Positions 7,534-18,656 of a DNA stretch of 64,000 bases are shown piece after piece. Below the pieces are notes generated by a model that did no database searches, was not told the origin of the DNA, and saw nothing but the letters and a program-made list of their open reading frames with translations. Source of the stretch: Plantibacter sp. PA-3-X8 (GTDB lineage Bacteria > Actinomycetota > Actinomycetes > Actinomycetales > Microbacteriaceae); contig NZ_CP033107.1 of the NCBI RefSeq assembly GCF_003856975.1, positions 2,418,001 through 2,482,000 on the forward strand. The letters are read 5' to 3'. The translations under genes and the position numbers were made by a program. Within the stretch, counting starts at the first letter, position 1. Each line of letters opens with the position of its first letter.

Positions 7534-9117
7534 ATGCGGAACGCTGCTAGCCTGAACAGCGAACCCGAGTACCCCGGGAGGGCCATCATCACCAGATATT
7601 CCGCGCCTGACGGCGGATCAGCGTCGACCTTCGACTTCATCGTGGTATCCAACCGGCTGCCGGTCGATCGCGTCGTCGATGCAGACGGCGCCGAGAGCTG
7701 GCGGACCTCACCCGGTGGACTTGTGACCGCCCTCGAACCCGTCATGCGCGGTGCCGACGGCGCCTGGATCGGATGGGCCGGCTCTGCCGACCTCGAGATC
7801 GAGCCGTTCGACAACGACGACATGTGGATCATCCCGGTCCCGCTGTCCGAGGACGAGATCGCCCGCTACTACGAGGGCTTCTCGAACGACACCATCTGGC
7901 CGCTCTACCACGACGTCATCGCTCCGCCGAGCTACCACCGCGAGTGGTGGGACTCCTACGTCGCCGTGAACCGACGGTTCGCGGAGGCGGCCGCAGCGGC
8001 CGCGTCCGACGGCGGGACCGTCTGGGTGCAGGACTACCAGCTGCAGCTCGTGCCGAAGATGCTGCGTGAGCTGCGACCCGATCTCACGATCGGCTTCTTC
8101 AACCACATCCCGTTCCCGGCCTACGGCATCTACTCGCAGCTCCCATGGCGACGCCAGATCATCGAGGGACTGCTCGGCGCCGACGTCATCGGCTTCCAGC
8201 GCGTCGCGGACGCGGGCAACTTCTCCCGGGCGGTCCGCCGCCTGTTCGGGTACGAGACGAAGGGGGCCGCGATCCAGGTCCCGCTCGATGCGGCACTCGT
8301 GTCGGTCACGACGGACGCGGCACCGGTCGCCTCGAAGCGTGGCGCCCCGTACCGCACGGTGATCGCCCGGCACTTCCCGATCTCGATCGACAGCAAGGGG
8401 TACCAGGCCCTCGCGCAACGCCCCGACATCATCGCCCGTGCCAAGCAGATCCGCGAGGAGCTCGGCAACCCGGAGACGATCATGCTCGGCGTCGACCGCC
8501 TCGACTACACGAAGGGCATCGGGCACCGACTCAAGGCCTTCGGAGAGCTCCTCGCGCAGGGCAAGCTCGCGGTCGAGGACGTCACGCTCGTCCAGGTCGC
8601 CAGCCCCAGCCGCGAACGCGTCGAGACGTACCGTCAGCTCCGCGACGACATCGAGCAGACGGTCGGCCGGATCAACGGCGACTTCGGCACCATCGGCCAC
8701 ACCGCGATCCAGTACCTGCACCACGGGTACCCCCGCGAGGAGATGGCTGCCCTCTACCTCGCCGCCGACGTCATGCTCGTCACAGCCCTGCGCGACGGCA
8801 TGAACCTCGTCGCGAAGGAGTACGTCGCCGCTCGCTACGACAACGACGGCGTCCTCGTGCTGAGCGAGTTCGCCGGCGCGTCCGACGAGCTGAAGCAGGC
8901 CCTCAAGATCAACCCGCACGACATCGAGGGGATGAAGTCGGCGATCCTCCAGGCCGTGCACATGACGAAGGCCGAGCGTGGTCGTCGCATGCGGGCGCTG
9001 CGCAAGCGCGTCATGGAGTACGACGTCGCGCGGTGGTCGGCGTCCTTCCTCGACGAGTTGCAGCGTGTGCGTGACCAGTCACCGACCATCGAGCAGGGGA
9101 GCACCACCCAGTCATGA
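7534..9117 (+). CDS. otsA: Trehalose-6-phosphate synthase
   Basis: Retaining GT20 glycosyltransferase that makes trehalose-6-phosphate from UDP-glucose (or another NDP-glucose) and glucose-6-phosphate, in the cytoplasm. Motifs include IVVSNRLPVDR, GGLVTALEPVM, WVQDYQLQLVPKML, FFNHIPFPAYGIYSQLPWR, GVDRLDYTKGI and ALRDGMNLVAKEYVA. The start is uncertain. The ATG at 7534 lies upstream of a -10-like TAGCCT (7548-7553), whereas a strong GGGAGGG (7576-7582) precedes in-frame ATC codons at 7585 and 7588, so a non-ATG start is possible. Its stop overlaps the otsB ATG by 4 nt; the two genes make trehalose together. Confidence 0.95.
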   Translation: MRNAASLNSEPEYPGRAIITRYSAPDGGSASTFDFIVVSNRLPVDRVVDADGAESWRTSPGGLVTALEPVMRGADGAWIGWAGSADLEIEPFDNDDMWIIPVPLSEDEIARYYEGFSNDTIWPLYHDVIAPPSYHREWWDSYVAVNRRFAEAAAAAASDGGTVWVQDYQLQLVPKMLRELRPDLTIGFFNHIPFPAYGIYSQLPWRRQIIEGLLGADVIGFQRVADAGNFSRAVRRLFGYETKGAAIQVPLDAALVSVTTDAAPVASKRGAPYRTVIARHFPISIDSKGYQALAQRPDIIARAKQIREELGNPETIMLGVDRLDYTKGIGHRLKAFGELLAQGKLAVEDVTLVQVASPSRERVETYRQLRDDIEQTVGRINGDFGTIGHTAIQYLHHGYPREEMAALYLAADVMLVTALRDGMNLVAKEYVAARYDNDGVLVLSEFAGASDELKQALKINPHDIEGMKSAILQAVHMTKAERGRRMRALRKRVMEYDVARWSASFLDELQRVRDQSPTIEQGSTTQS

Positions 9118-9935
9118 GCACCACCGACGAGCCCACCGACACCCTCGGGGGGCTTCCCCTCGGACTGCGTGCGGAACTCCGCCGCCTGGCCGACGTCCCG
9201 AAGCTCCTGGTGGCCCTGGACTTCGACGGCACGCTGGCCCCCGAGGTCGACGACCCGGACCAGGCGCGGGCGCTGCCCGCGGCCCGCAAGGCCGTGTTGG
9301 CGCTGATGGACCTGGCAGGGACGCGCGTCGCACTCGTGTCCGGGCGTGCGATCGACAGTCTCGTGGCGGTGGCCGAGCTGCCAGACCACGCCCTGTTCGC
9401 CGGCTCGCACGGCGTCGAGATCCGTCTCGACAACCCCGACGACGCCCTCGCCCTCGACGATGAGGAGCGCGAACAGCGGGAGACCCTCCAACGGATCCTC
9501 CAGGACGTCGCGGAGGGTTACGATAATGTCTGGATCGAGCGGAAGCCGGCAGGGTTCGCCCTGCACACGAGGCTCGCCAGTGAAGAAGACTCCAGGATCG
9601 CCCACCTCGAAGCACTCGCCCACACCAAGGACGAGTTCGGCGCCCTGACGGTTCGAGAGGGCAAGAACGTCCTCGAGTTCTCGCTCAGGAGCGCGACCAA
9701 GGGCGAAGCCGTCGAACACCTCCGGCGGTACACCAAAGCAGATGCCGTGTTCTACGCGGGCGACGACGTCACGGACGAGGACGCGTTCGGCGCACTCGGC
9801 CCCGGCGACCTCGGGGTGAAGAGCGGCACCGGCGTGACCGCCGCCGACTTCAGGGTCGAAGGACCCTCCGAGATCGCGCGCGTCCTCGGCATGCTCGCGG
9901 AATATCGAAGCAACAAGGAAGCCGTAGACTCTTAA
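9114..9935 (+). CDS. otsB: Trehalose-6-phosphate phosphatase
   Basis: A 273-residue HAD-superfamily phosphatase that removes phosphate from trehalose-6-phosphate to give trehalose. Motif I is LDFDGTLAP (about residues 32-40, with nucleophile and acid/base Asp), motif II is LVSGR, and motif IV is [12 protein letters not shown] near residue 215. The length is usual. The ATG lies in an ATGA overlap with otsA, indicating translational coupling. The gene ends 1 nt before ilvD, which appears to have its own promoter inside the otsB 3' end. Confidence 0.95.
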   Translation: MSTTDEPTDTLGGLPLGLRAELRRLADVPKLLVALDFDGTLAPEVDDPDQARALPAARKAVLALMDLAGTRVALVSGRAIDSLVAVAELPDHALFAGSHGVEIRLDNPDDALALDDEEREQRETLQRILQDVAEGYDNVWIERKPAGFALHTRLASEEDSRIAHLEALAHTKDEFGALTVREGKNVLEFSLRSATKGEAVEHLRRYTKADAVFYAGDDVTDEDAFGALGPGDLGVKSGTGVTAADFRVEGPSEIARVLGMLAEYRSNKEAVDS

Positions 9936-9937
9936 AA
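9925..9937 (+). promoter_or_regulatory. Candidate leaderless promoter of ilvD
   Basis: TAGACT at 9925-9930, inside the last codons of otsB, ends 6 nt before the ilvD ATG. No Shine-Dalgarno sequence lies at a usable distance. This geometry puts the transcription start at or next to the A of the start codon. Confidence 0.5.
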
Positions 9938-11631
9938 TGCCAGAGATCGACATCAAACCACGCAGTCGTGCCGTCACCGACGGGATCGAGGCGACCACCT
10001 CGCGCGGCATGCTCCGCGCCGTCGGCATGGGCGACGAGGACTGGGACAAGCCCCAGATCGGCATCGCGAGCTCGTGGAACGAGATCACGCCCTGCAACCT
10101 CTCGCTCGACCGCCTCGCACAGGGGGCCAAGGAGGGCGTGCACTCCGGCGGGGGATACCCGCTGCAGTTCGGCACCATCTCCGTCTCCGACGGCATCTCC
10201 ATGGGCCACGAGGGCATGCACTTCTCGCTCGTCTCGCGCGAGGTCATCGCCGACAGCGTCGAGACCGTGGTCATGGCCGAACGCCTCGACGGCACGGTCC
10301 TGCTCGCCGGCTGCGACAAGTCGCTGCCGGGCATGCTCATGGCCGCCGCGCGGCTCGACCTCTCCTCGGTCTTCCTCTACGCCGGATCGATCGCGCCGGG
10401 TTGGGTCAAGCTCTCCGACGGCACCGAGAAGGAGGTCACGATCATCGACTCTTTCGAGGCGGTCGGGGCCTGCAAAGCCGGCAACATGAGTGAAGAGGAC
10501 CTGAAGCGCATCGAGTGCGCCATCGCCCCGGGCGAGGGCGCCTGCGGCGGGATGTACACGGCCAACACGATGGCGTCGGTCGCCGAGGCGCTCGGCATGA
10601 GCCTCCCGGGCTCGGCATCGCCCCCCTCGGCCGACCGCCGTCGCGACTACTTCGCGCACCGCTCGGGCGAGGCCGTGGTCAACATGCTCCGACTCGGCAT
10701 CACCGCGCGCGACATCCTGACGAAGGAGGCGTTCGAGAACGCCATCGCCGTCGCGATGGCATTCGGCGGATCGACGAACGTGGTCCTGCACCTGCTCGCG
10801 ATCGCCCGCGAGGCCGAGGTCGACCTCACGCTCGACGACTTCAACCGCATCGGCGACAAGGTGCCGCACATCGGCGACCTGAAGCCGTTCGGCCAGTACG
10901 TCATGAACGACGTCGACCGTCACGGCGGCGTCCCCGTCGTCATGAAGGCGCTGCTCGACGCCGGTCTGCTGCACGGCGACTGCCTCACGGTCACCGGCAA
11001 GACGGTCGCCGAGAACCTCGCCGACATCAACCCCGACCCGATCGACGGCACGGTCATCCGCACGCTCGACAACCCGATCCACGCGACCGGCGGCATCACG
11101 ATCCTCAAGGGGTCGTTCGCGCCCGAGGGCGCCGTCGTGAAGACGGCCGGATTCGACGCCGAGGTCTTCGAAGGACCCGCGCGGGTCTTCGAACGTGAAC
11201 GCGGAGCCATGGACGCGCTCACCGAGGGCAAGATCAACAAGGGCGACGTCGTCATCATCCGCTACGAGGGCCCGAAGGGTGGGCCGGGGATGCGCGAGAT
11301 GCTCGCGATCACGGCCGCCATCAAGGGCGCCGGACTCGGCAAGGATGTACTACTGTTGACGGACGGTCGATTCTCAGGCGGCACAACCGGACTGTGCATC
11401 GGCCACATAGCACCCGAAGCGGTGGACGCAGGTCCAATCGCCTTCGTGCGCGATGGTGATCTGATACGGGTCGATATCGCTGGCCGCTCGCTCGACCTAC
11501 TCGTCGACGAAGCAGAGCTGGAAGCCCGCCGCGACGGCTGGGCGCCTCTGCCCCCGCGCTATACCCGTGGCGTTCTCGCAAAGTACTCTCGTCTCGTGCA
11601 CTCCGCAGCGGAGGGCGCGATCACGGGATAA
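9937..11631 (+). CDS. ilvD: Dihydroxy-acid dehydratase
   Basis: A 564-residue Fe-S dehydratase of the IlvD/Edd family that converts 2,3-dihydroxy-isovalerate and 2,3-dihydroxy-3-methylvalerate to the 2-keto acids in valine/leucine and isoleucine synthesis. Cluster-binding motifs AGCDKSLPG and [14 protein letters not shown] are present, with [14 protein letters not shown] and [20 protein letters not shown]. It precedes ilvBNC. The last ~95 codons (from about 11340) use many codons rare elsewhere in the window (GTA, CTA, TCA, ACA, ATA, CGA, CCA), although the protein sequence stays canonical. Confidence 0.97.
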   Translation: MPEIDIKPRSRAVTDGIEATTSRGMLRAVGMGDEDWDKPQIGIASSWNEITPCNLSLDRLAQGAKEGVHSGGGYPLQFGTISVSDGISMGHEGMHFSLVSREVIADSVETVVMAERLDGTVLLAGCDKSLPGMLMAAARLDLSSVFLYAGSIAPGWVKLSDGTEKEVTIIDSFEAVGACKAGNMSEEDLKRIECAIAPGEGACGGMYTANTMASVAEALGMSLPGSASPPSADRRRDYFAHRSGEAVVNMLRLGITARDILTKEAFENAIAVAMAFGGSTNVVLHLLAIAREAEVDLTLDDFNRIGDKVPHIGDLKPFGQYVMNDVDRHGGVPVVMKALLDAGLLHGDCLTVTGKTVAENLADINPDPIDGTVIRTLDNPIHATGGITILKGSFAPEGAVVKTAGFDAEVFEGPARVFERERGAMDALTEGKINKGDVVIIRYEGPKGGPGMREMLAITAAIKGAGLGKDVLLLTDGRFSGGTTGLCIGHIAPEAVDAGPIAFVRDGDLIRVDIAGRSLDLLVDEAELEARRDGWAPLPPRYTRGVLAKYSRLVHSAAEGAITG

Positions 11632-11673
11632 CCGAGCATCTCGTTCGTGCATCTCATCGCTGAAGGAATCATC

Positions 11674-13479
11674 ATGCCCACGGAATCCCAACCCGTGCCT
11701 CATCCCAGAACACCTGCGGCCCCGGCCGCACCGGAGATCCTGACGGGAGCCCAGGCGATCGTCCGATCGCTCGAGCTCCTCGGGGTCACCGACATCTTCG
11801 GTCTGCCCGGCGGAGCGATCCTGCCGACCTACGACCCGCTGATGGACTCGACGAAGCTCCGTCACATCCTGGTCCGACACGAGCAGGGTGCCGGCCACGC
11901 GGCCGAAGGATACGCCGCCGCCGGTGGCGGGATCGGCGTGTGCATCGCGACGTCCGGCCCCGGCGCGACGAACCTCGTCACCGCGATCGCCGACGCCTAC
12001 ATGGACTCGGTGCCGATGGTCGCGATCACCGGTCAGGTGTTCTCGACCCTCATGGGCACGGACGCGTTCCAGGAGGCGGACATCGTCGGCATCACCATGC
12101 CGATCACGAAGCACTCCTTCCTCGTCAAGACCCCGGAGGAGGTCCCGGCGGCCATCGCCGCGGCCTACGAGATCGCGGGTACCGGCCGTCCCGGACCGGT
12201 GCTGGTCGACATCACGAAGGACGCCCAGCAGGCTGAAGCGCCGTTCATCTGGCCGCCGAAGGTCGACCTGCCCGGCTACCGTCCGGTGACGAAGGCGCAC
12301 GGCAAGCAGATCCAGGCCGCTGCGCAGCTGCTCGTCAACGCCAAGAAGCCGGTGCTGTACGTCGGCGGCGGCGTGATCCGCTCCAAGGCCTCCGAGGAAC
12401 TGCTCGCGCTGGCCGAGGCGACCGGGGCTCCGGTCGTGACGACGCTCATGGCTCGCGGGGCGTTCCCCGACTCGCACACGCAGCACCTCGGCATGCCCGG
12501 CATGCACGGCACCGTCCCGGCAGTGCTCGCGCTGCAGGAAGCCGACCTGCTCGTGTCGCTCGGTGCCCGATTCGACGACCGCGTGACCGGCAAGGCCTCG
12601 CTCTTCGCGCCGAACGCGAAGGTCGTCCACGTGGACGTCGACCCGGCCGAGATCTCGAAGATCCGCATCGCGGACGTCCCCATCGTGGGCGACGCGAAGG
12701 ACGTCATCGTCGACCTCCAGTCGGCGTTCGAGGCAGCCGCCCGCGAGGTCACCCCCGACATCGCCGAGTGGTGGTCCTACCTCGACGGTCTCCGCGAGGA
12801 GTTCCCGCTGGGCTACGCCGAGCCGACCGACGGTCTGCTCTCGCCACAGCACGTGATCTCCCGCATCGGCGAGATCACCGGTCCGGAGGGCGTCTTCGCG
12901 TCGGGCGTCGGCCAGCACCAGATGTGGGCGGCGCAGTTCATCAAGTACGAGCGTCCGAACTCCTGGCTGAACTCCGGCGGTGCCGGGACCATGGGCTACT
13001 CAGTCCCTGCGGCCATGGGCGCCAAGGTGGCCCAGCCCGATCGCCACGTGTGGGCGATCGACGGCGACGGCTGCTTCCAGATGACCAACCAGGAACTCGC
13101 GACCTGCACGATCAACAACATCCCGATCAAGGTCGCGATCATCAACAACTCCTCACTGGGCATGGTCCGCCAGTGGCAGACGCTCTTCTACGACGGTCGG
13201 TACTCGAACACCGACCTGAACACCGGGCACGACACCATCCGGATCCCGGACTTCGTCAAGCTGGCCGAGGCCTACGGTTGCCTCGCGATCCGCGTGACGA
13301 AGGAGGAGGAGGTCGACGCCGCCATCAAGCTCGCCCTGGAGACGAACGACCGTCCGGTCGTCATCGACTTCGTCGTGAGTGCCGACGCGATGGTGTGGCC
13401 GATGGTGCCGCAGGGCGTCAGCAACAGCTACGTCCAGTACGCCAAGGACCACAGTCCGTCGTTCGATGAGGAGGCCTGA
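11674..13479 (+). CDS. ilvB: Acetolactate synthase large subunit
   Basis: Thiamine-diphosphate and FAD dependent acetohydroxyacid synthase catalytic subunit, 601 residues, first common step of branched-chain amino acid synthesis. Visible are the catalytic Glu in [26 protein letters not shown], the FAD-domain motif GMPGMHG, and the ThDP motif [15 protein letters not shown]...[12 protein letters not shown]. The start ATG at 11674 has Shine-Dalgarno GAAGGA (11662-11667). The in-frame GTG at 11647 lies upstream of that ribosome site and is less likely. It is followed 2 nt later by ilvN. Confidence 0.97.
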   Translation: MPTESQPVPHPRTPAAPAAPEILTGAQAIVRSLELLGVTDIFGLPGGAILPTYDPLMDSTKLRHILVRHEQGAGHAAEGYAAAGGGIGVCIATSGPGATNLVTAIADAYMDSVPMVAITGQVFSTLMGTDAFQEADIVGITMPITKHSFLVKTPEEVPAAIAAAYEIAGTGRPGPVLVDITKDAQQAEAPFIWPPKVDLPGYRPVTKAHGKQIQAAAQLLVNAKKPVLYVGGGVIRSKASEELLALAEATGAPVVTTLMARGAFPDSHTQHLGMPGMHGTVPAVLALQEADLLVSLGARFDDRVTGKASLFAPNAKVVHVDVDPAEISKIRIADVPIVGDAKDVIVDLQSAFEAAAREVTPDIAEWWSYLDGLREEFPLGYAEPTDGLLSPQHVISRIGEITGPEGVFASGVGQHQMWAAQFIKYERPNSWLNSGGAGTMGYSVPAAMGAKVAQPDRHVWAIDGDGCFQMTNQELATCTINNIPIKVAIINNSSLGMVRQWQTLFYDGRYSNTDLNTGHDTIRIPDFVKLAEAYGCLAIRVTKEEEVDAAIKLALETNDRPVVIDFVVSADAMVWPMVPQGVSNSYVQYAKDHSPSFDEEA

Positions 13480-13481
13480 GC

Positions 13482-13991
13482 ATGAGCAGCCACGTCCTGA
13501 GCCTCCTCGTCGAGGACAAGCCCGGTCTGCTGACCCGCGTCGCCGGGTTGTTCGCCCGCCGGGGCTTCAACATCGAGAGTCTCGCGGTCGGCCACAGCGA
13601 GATCGAGGGTCTGTCCCGGATCACGGTCGTCGTCGACGTCGAGGAGCTTCCGCTCGAGCAGGTGACGAAGCAGCTGAACAAGCTCATCAACGTCATCAAG
13701 ATCGTCGAGCTGGATCCGGCGCAGTCCGTCCAGCGTGAGCACCTGCTCATCAAGGTCCGCGTCGACAACTCCACCCGTTCCCAGGTGCTGGAAGCCGTCA
13801 ACCTGTTCCGGGCCCGCGTCGTCGACGTGGCGACGGACGCCCTCGTGATCGAGGTCACGGGCGACTCCGGGAAGACGACCGCGCTCCTCAAGGTGCTCGA
13901 GCCCTACGGCATCAAGGAGATCGCCCAATCGGGTCTCCTCGCCATCGGGCGCGGCTCGAAGTCCATCACCGAACGCGTCTTCAAGAACTAG
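13482..13991 (+). CDS. ilvN: Acetolactate synthase small (regulatory) subunit
   Basis: A 169-residue regulatory subunit with an N-terminal ACT domain (HVLSLLVEDKPGLLTRVAGLFARRGFNIESLAVG, residues 3-36) that senses valine or other branched-chain amino acids, and a C-terminal ACT-like domain. It activates IlvB and confers feedback inhibition. The ATG starts 2 nt after the ilvB stop with GAGGAGG upstream. Actinobacterial orthologues carry the same gene symbol (ilvN or ilvH). Confidence 0.96.
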   Translation: MSSHVLSLLVEDKPGLLTRVAGLFARRGFNIESLAVGHSEIEGLSRITVVVDVEELPLEQVTKQLNKLINVIKIVELDPAQSVQREHLLIKVRVDNSTRSQVLEAVNLFRARVVDVATDALVIEVTGDSGKTTALLKVLEPYGIKEIAQSGLLAIGRGSKSITERVFKN

Positions 13992-15068
<1,077 letters not shown>

Positions 15069-15104
15069 TCTCCGCTCGTCCAGCCGCTCAGCGGCACCGA
15101 GCCA

Positions 15105-15138
15105 GAACGCCCGCCCCGATCCGCCGGGGCGGGCGTTC
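15105..15138 (+). terminator. Terminator after ilvC
   Basis: A perfect 14-bp inverted repeat GAACGCCCGCCCCG and its complement around a 6-nt loop, 36 nt after the ilvC stop. The convergent fucosidase stop is at 15156, so it may serve both strands. Confidence 0.8.
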
Positions 15139-15155
15139 CGTCGTCTGCGGGAGCC

Positions 15156-16478
15156 TCAGGCCGTCGCTGCTCCGGTCGTGCCCGGCTCGAAAAAGATCTC
15201 GATGACCGGGATCGGGGTGTCGGGTTCACCGATCGGCAGGTGCAGGGTCACCGTGTCGGGACCGAGTCCCTTCGGTTGGGTGTGCTGGTTCGGCAGATCG
15301 TGCTCCGGGCGATGCACCTGGAACGGCACCTCGGAGCCGTCCGACAACAGCTGCGCGTAGCGCACCCGGCCGCCGAGACCGGGCAGGTGCAGGTGCACGA
15401 ACGGCCAGGCGAAGACGTGTACGTACAGCCGGTCGCCGCGTTGCGTGTATCGGACGTCGGTCGGACTGCTGAACTCCGACGGGCCGCATCCTCGGATCGC
15501 CCGCTCGTGGAGTGCGAACCAGTCGGCGAGGACGTCGAGTCGTTCGATCGCGCGAGGATCGATCGTCCCGCGCGCGGTCGGTCCGATGTTCAGCAGCATG
15601 TTGCCGTTCTTCGAGACCGAATCGATGAGCATCCGCAGGAGCAGCTCCGGCGACTTGTAGTCGAGGTTGTCGCGGTCGTACCCCCAGCTGCCGTTCAGGG
15701 TCTGGCAGGCCTCCCACCGGAGGGGGTCGCCGTCGGGACCGACCGGCGTCACCACGGGCTGGTACTGCTCGGGGGTGGTGACGTCGCCCGGGAGCTCGAG
15801 GCGGTCGTTGATGAGGATCTCCGGCTGCAGCCCGCGGATCATCTCGACGAGTTCCTCGGAGCCCCAGTCGGCGGCGCCCTTCCCCGGCAGACCTTCGATG
15901 CCCTGCGAGTAGCTGAAGTCGAAGAAGAGGTAGTCGATCGGGCCGTAGCCGGTGAGCAGCTCGCGCACCTGGCCGTGCAGGTAGTCCCGGTAGCGGGACC
16001 AGTCACGGTCGGCGTTCGCTGCGAGCGCCTCGGGGTCGTCGCGTCGCGGGTGGATGCCGTCGACCGTGAAGTCGGGGTGATGCCAGTCGATGAGCGAGTG
16101 GTAGAAGCCGATCCGGAGCCCCTCGGCGCGGAAGGCCTCCACGAACTCCGCCACGAGGTCACGGCCGGCGGGCGTGTGCATGGACGTGAAGTCGGTGAGT
16201 GCCGAATCCCACAGGCAGAAGCCGTCGTGGTGCTTCGTCGTGAGCACCGCGTACCGGAAGCCGGCCGCCTTGGCCTGCCTGGCCCAGGCGCGGGGGTCGA
16301 ACCGGTCGGGGTCGAAGTGCTCGCGGTAGCGCTCGTAGTGTTCGGCCGAGAGGTGTTCCCGCGTCTGCACCCACTCATGGCGTGCCGGGAGGGCGTAGAG
16401 GCCCCAGTGCAGGAACAATCCGAATCTCGCCTCGTCGAACCAGGCGGTGTCGGGTCGGGGGATGGTGGTCTCGGTCAC
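15156..16478 (-). CDS. Alpha-L-fucosidase (GH29), cytoplasmic
   Basis: A 440-residue glycoside hydrolase family 29 enzyme that releases L-fucose from fucosides with retention. Motifs are WFDEARFGLFLHWGLYALPARHEWVQ (residues 13-38), TKHHDGFCLWDS (81-92) and the predicted nucleophile D187 in DYLFFDFSY, with NGNMLLNIGP later. There is no signal peptide or lipobox, so the enzyme should act in the cytoplasm on imported glycosides. The GTG at 16478 has GAAGGG upstream; the longer ATG form adds residues unrelated to GH29. A TAGCCT at 16528-16523 may be its own promoter. It lies in the amino-sugar cluster. Confidence 0.93.
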   Translation of the reverse strand: MTETTIPRPDTAWFDEARFGLFLHWGLYALPARHEWVQTREHLSAEHYERYREHFDPDRFDPRAWARQAKAAGFRYAVLTTKHHDGFCLWDSALTDFTSMHTPAGRDLVAEFVEAFRAEGLRIGFYHSLIDWHHPDFTVDGIHPRRDDPEALAANADRDWSRYRDYLHGQVRELLTGYGPIDYLFFDFSYSQGIEGLPGKGAADWGSEELVEMIRGLQPEILINDRLELPGDVTTPEQYQPVVTPVGPDGDPLRWEACQTLNGSWGYDRDNLDYKSPELLLRMLIDSVSKNGNMLLNIGPTARGTIDPRAIERLDVLADWFALHERAIRGCGPSEFSSPTDVRYTQRGDRLYVHVFAWPFVHLHLPGLGGRVRYAQLLSDGSEVPFQVHRPEHDLPNQHTQPKGLGPDTVTLHLPIGEPDTPIPVIEIFFEPGTTGAATA

Positions 16479-16602
16479 GGCGGCCCTTCGATCGTCGAGT
16501 GGGTTCACGGCGGTGCGGGGGCAGGCTAACACGAAAGGTCGGATGTCTGCTGTCCGGTGGGCCGGCGTGGTCAGGACGGCGGACCTCCTGCGCGTCGACG
16601 GT

Positions 16603-17601
16603 TCAGGCGTCGTGGGGTTCGAAGACCTGCACGGGCACGCCGGTGTCCAGCGATGCCTTCGCCGCCAACGCGACCGTCAGGGCCGCGAGGGCACTCCGGC
16701 CGGTCACTCGGAACGGTTGGACGTCTCGCTTCACGCAGTCGAGGAAGGAGGCCATCTGTCGTCGGTAGGGATCGGTCTCGTCGAGGTCGTAGGAGCCGTG
16801 CGCGGCGGCCGATCCCAGCGCGTCGACCGAGAGCGGCGGTGCGTGGGTCGGGGACGCACCGACGAATCGGTGGGCGATGAGCCCGGTGCTGCCGAGCACC
16901 TCGATGGCCGAGCTGAATCCGAAGGCCGGCGGGAGCTCCATGGAGGTGAGGACGCGCCCGATCCCGCCGTCGGCGTAGTCGACCGTCGTCTCGATCGGGC
17001 GACCGGTGCCGGTGCGTCGTGCTGACACGGATCGCGGCTGACCGAGGAGCTGGTTCAGCTGGTCGAAGTCGTGGATCGCGAAGTCGACGAGGGGGCCGCC
17101 GGAGCGTCGCTCGTCCTGCCACCACGGTGACGGGGCGGCGGGGGAGCTCAGCCGTTCGGCCGTGACGGCGAGGGGTGTGCCGACAGCCCCGGCCCGCACC
17201 GCGTCGTCGATCGCCTCGTACCCGCCGAAGAACCTGACGACGTGCGCGACCATGAACGTCCGGCCGGACTCGTCGGCGGCCTGCAGGATCGCGTTGGCGT
17301 CGGCGAGCGTCAGGGCGATCGGTTTCTCCAGCAGGACGTGCTTGCCGGCACGGAGCGCCCTGACGGCGAGACCCCGATGGGTGTCGGTCGGCGTGCAGAT
17401 GACGACGATCCCCACGGAGGCATCCAGGAGCACCTCGTCGACCGAGGTGGTGAGTCGTGCGGCCGGTGCCTCCGGCATGGCTCTCGGCGACCGAGCCGAG
17501 CACAGGTAAGTGATCCGGTCGGCTGCACCGAGTCCGGCGAGCGCGCGGACGTGCGCCAGTCCCATGGCACCGGTGCCGATGACGGCGATCCGGTCCGCCA
17601 T
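16603..17601 (-). CDS. Gfo/Idh/MocA-family oxidoreductase
   Basis: A 332-residue NAD(P)-dependent sugar dehydrogenase-like protein. The N-terminal Rossmann motif is IAVIGTGAMGLAHVRAL, the family lysine is in GKHVLLEKPIALT (about residues 86-98), and the C-terminal alpha/beta domain carries GGPLVDFAIHDFDQLNQLLG. The substrate is unknown; in this cluster an oxidised fucose or amino-sugar derivative is a guess. The start is the ATG at 17601, 7 nt after the kinase stop (a GTG at 17604 is directly adjacent). It is likely co-transcribed with the upstream kinase. Confidence 0.9.
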   Translation of the reverse strand: MADRIAVIGTGAMGLAHVRALAGLGAADRITYLCSARSPRAMPEAPAARLTTSVDEVLLDASVGIVVICTPTDTHRGLAVRALRAGKHVLLEKPIALTLADANAILQAADESGRTFMVAHVVRFFGGYEAIDDAVRAGAVGTPLAVTAERLSSPAAPSPWWQDERRSGGPLVDFAIHDFDQLNQLLGQPRSVSARRTGTGRPIETTVDYADGGIGRVLTSMELPPAFGFSSAIEVLGSTGLIAHRFVGASPTHAPPLSVDALGSAAAHGSYDLDETDPYRRQMASFLDCVKRDVQPFRVTGRSALAALTVALAAKASLDTGVPVQVFEPHDA

Positions 17602-17608
17602 CACCGCG

Positions 17609-18646
17609 TCACCGCTTCTCTCCAGCAGCCAGGTCCTCGCGCAGGCGGCTGAGGGTCGCGTCGTCGACGTCCCCGCCCAGCATCCTGATGCCCAGGGCGG
17701 CGGCTCCGACCAGGCCGTCGGCGACCGGGACGAGTCGGGCCCCGGCGGCAGCCGATGACAGGCGGTCCGCGGCCGAGGGGACGGACGGGAGGAGTCCGTC
17801 GACGAGCACGCTGCCGCCGACGACGAGCGTGCTCTCCCTGTGGTCCGAATCCGGAGCCAGCACCCGTTCCACGAGGACCGCCAGGCGGTCGACGGCAGCG
17901 TCGAGGATGGACCGCGCGACGTCGTCGTCCGCGGCTTGGAAGGCGAGCGGCGCCAGGCGGGCGATGGCGATGGGGGGACCGTCGTTCACCGAGCGGATGA
18001 GTGTGTCGAGTACCGGGGACCGGCGGTGGTCCGCGTCACCGGATGAGGACGGGTCCGGAGTGAACCCGACCGCCTGGGAGAGCAGCGGGGTGAGGCCCGT
18101 GCGGGGGCCGATGCCGTCGAGGTCGGCGGCGACCGCGCGGATCACGCGCCGGGCGATCCAGAATCCGGAGCCGCCATCGCCGAGGAGCCAGCCGGCACCG
18201 CCGACCTCCCGGACGACGAGACGGTCCTTGATCCGTCCCCCGACGCTCCCGGTCCCCGCGACGAGCACGACGCCGTCCGGCGACGCCGAGCCGGAGCCGT
18301 ACATGCCGAGCAGATCCGGTTCGATCACGACCGGTCCGAGTCCGAGCGGTACGAGGTGTGCGTCCAAGGCGCGGCGGTAGGCGTCGGACACCTGCCCCGC
18401 CTGCGTGATCACCACGAGCGACCCGGACGGGAGGGGCGGTATGGACGACGTCGTCCTGGCCTGGTCGAGTGCGGCACGAGCCGCGAGCGCGATCTGCGTG
18501 GCAGCGCTGTCCACACCGGACGACGTCGGATTCCCGCCGCCCGCGCGCCCGGAACCGAGGCGACGTCCTGAGGCGTCCACGAGCACCGCGCGGGACGAGG
18601 TGCCGCCGGCGTCGACCGCCAGAGTTGTTTTCATCATCGTCATCAT
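17609..18646 (-). CDS. BadF/BadG-type N-acetylglucosamine kinase
   Basis: An ASKHA-fold sugar kinase of the BadF/BadG/BcrA/BcrD group (NagK/MurK-like). The phosphate-1 loop LAVDAGGTSSRAVLVD opens the protein, GTGSVGGRI and GGAGWLLGDGGSGFWIARRVIRAVAADLDG form phosphate-2 and connect motifs. It probably phosphorylates GlcNAc or MurNAc released in the cytoplasm, since NgcEFG-type transport does not phosphorylate. Start is ambiguous among ATGs at 18646, 18643, 18637 and 18634; the last is closest to the domain. It is divergent from the rpiR regulator and heads the minus-strand half of the cluster. Confidence 0.85.
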   Translation of the reverse strand: MMTMMKTTLAVDAGGTSSRAVLVDASGRRLGSGRAGGGNPTSSGVDSAATQIALAARAALDQARTTSSIPPLPSGSLVVITQAGQVSDAYRRALDAHLVPLGLGPVVIEPDLLGMYGSGSASPDGVVLVAGTGSVGGRIKDRLVVREVGGAGWLLGDGGSGFWIARRVIRAVAADLDGIGPRTGLTPLLSQAVGFTPDPSSSGDADHRRSPVLDTLIRSVNDGPPIAIARLAPLAFQAADDDVARSILDAAVDRLAVLVERVLAPDSDHRESTLVVGGSVLVDGLLPSVPSAADRLSSAAAGARLVPVADGLVGAAALGIRMLGGDVDDATLSRLREDLAAGEKR

Positions 18647-18656
18647 CTCGAAACAT

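Noticed and set aside
11595..11631. A leaderless-looking GTG 6 nt after TACTCT inside ilvD
   Set aside because: It is in frame with ilvD and would encode only its last 11 residues. TACTCT could still be an ilvB promoter, but the peptide is not supported.
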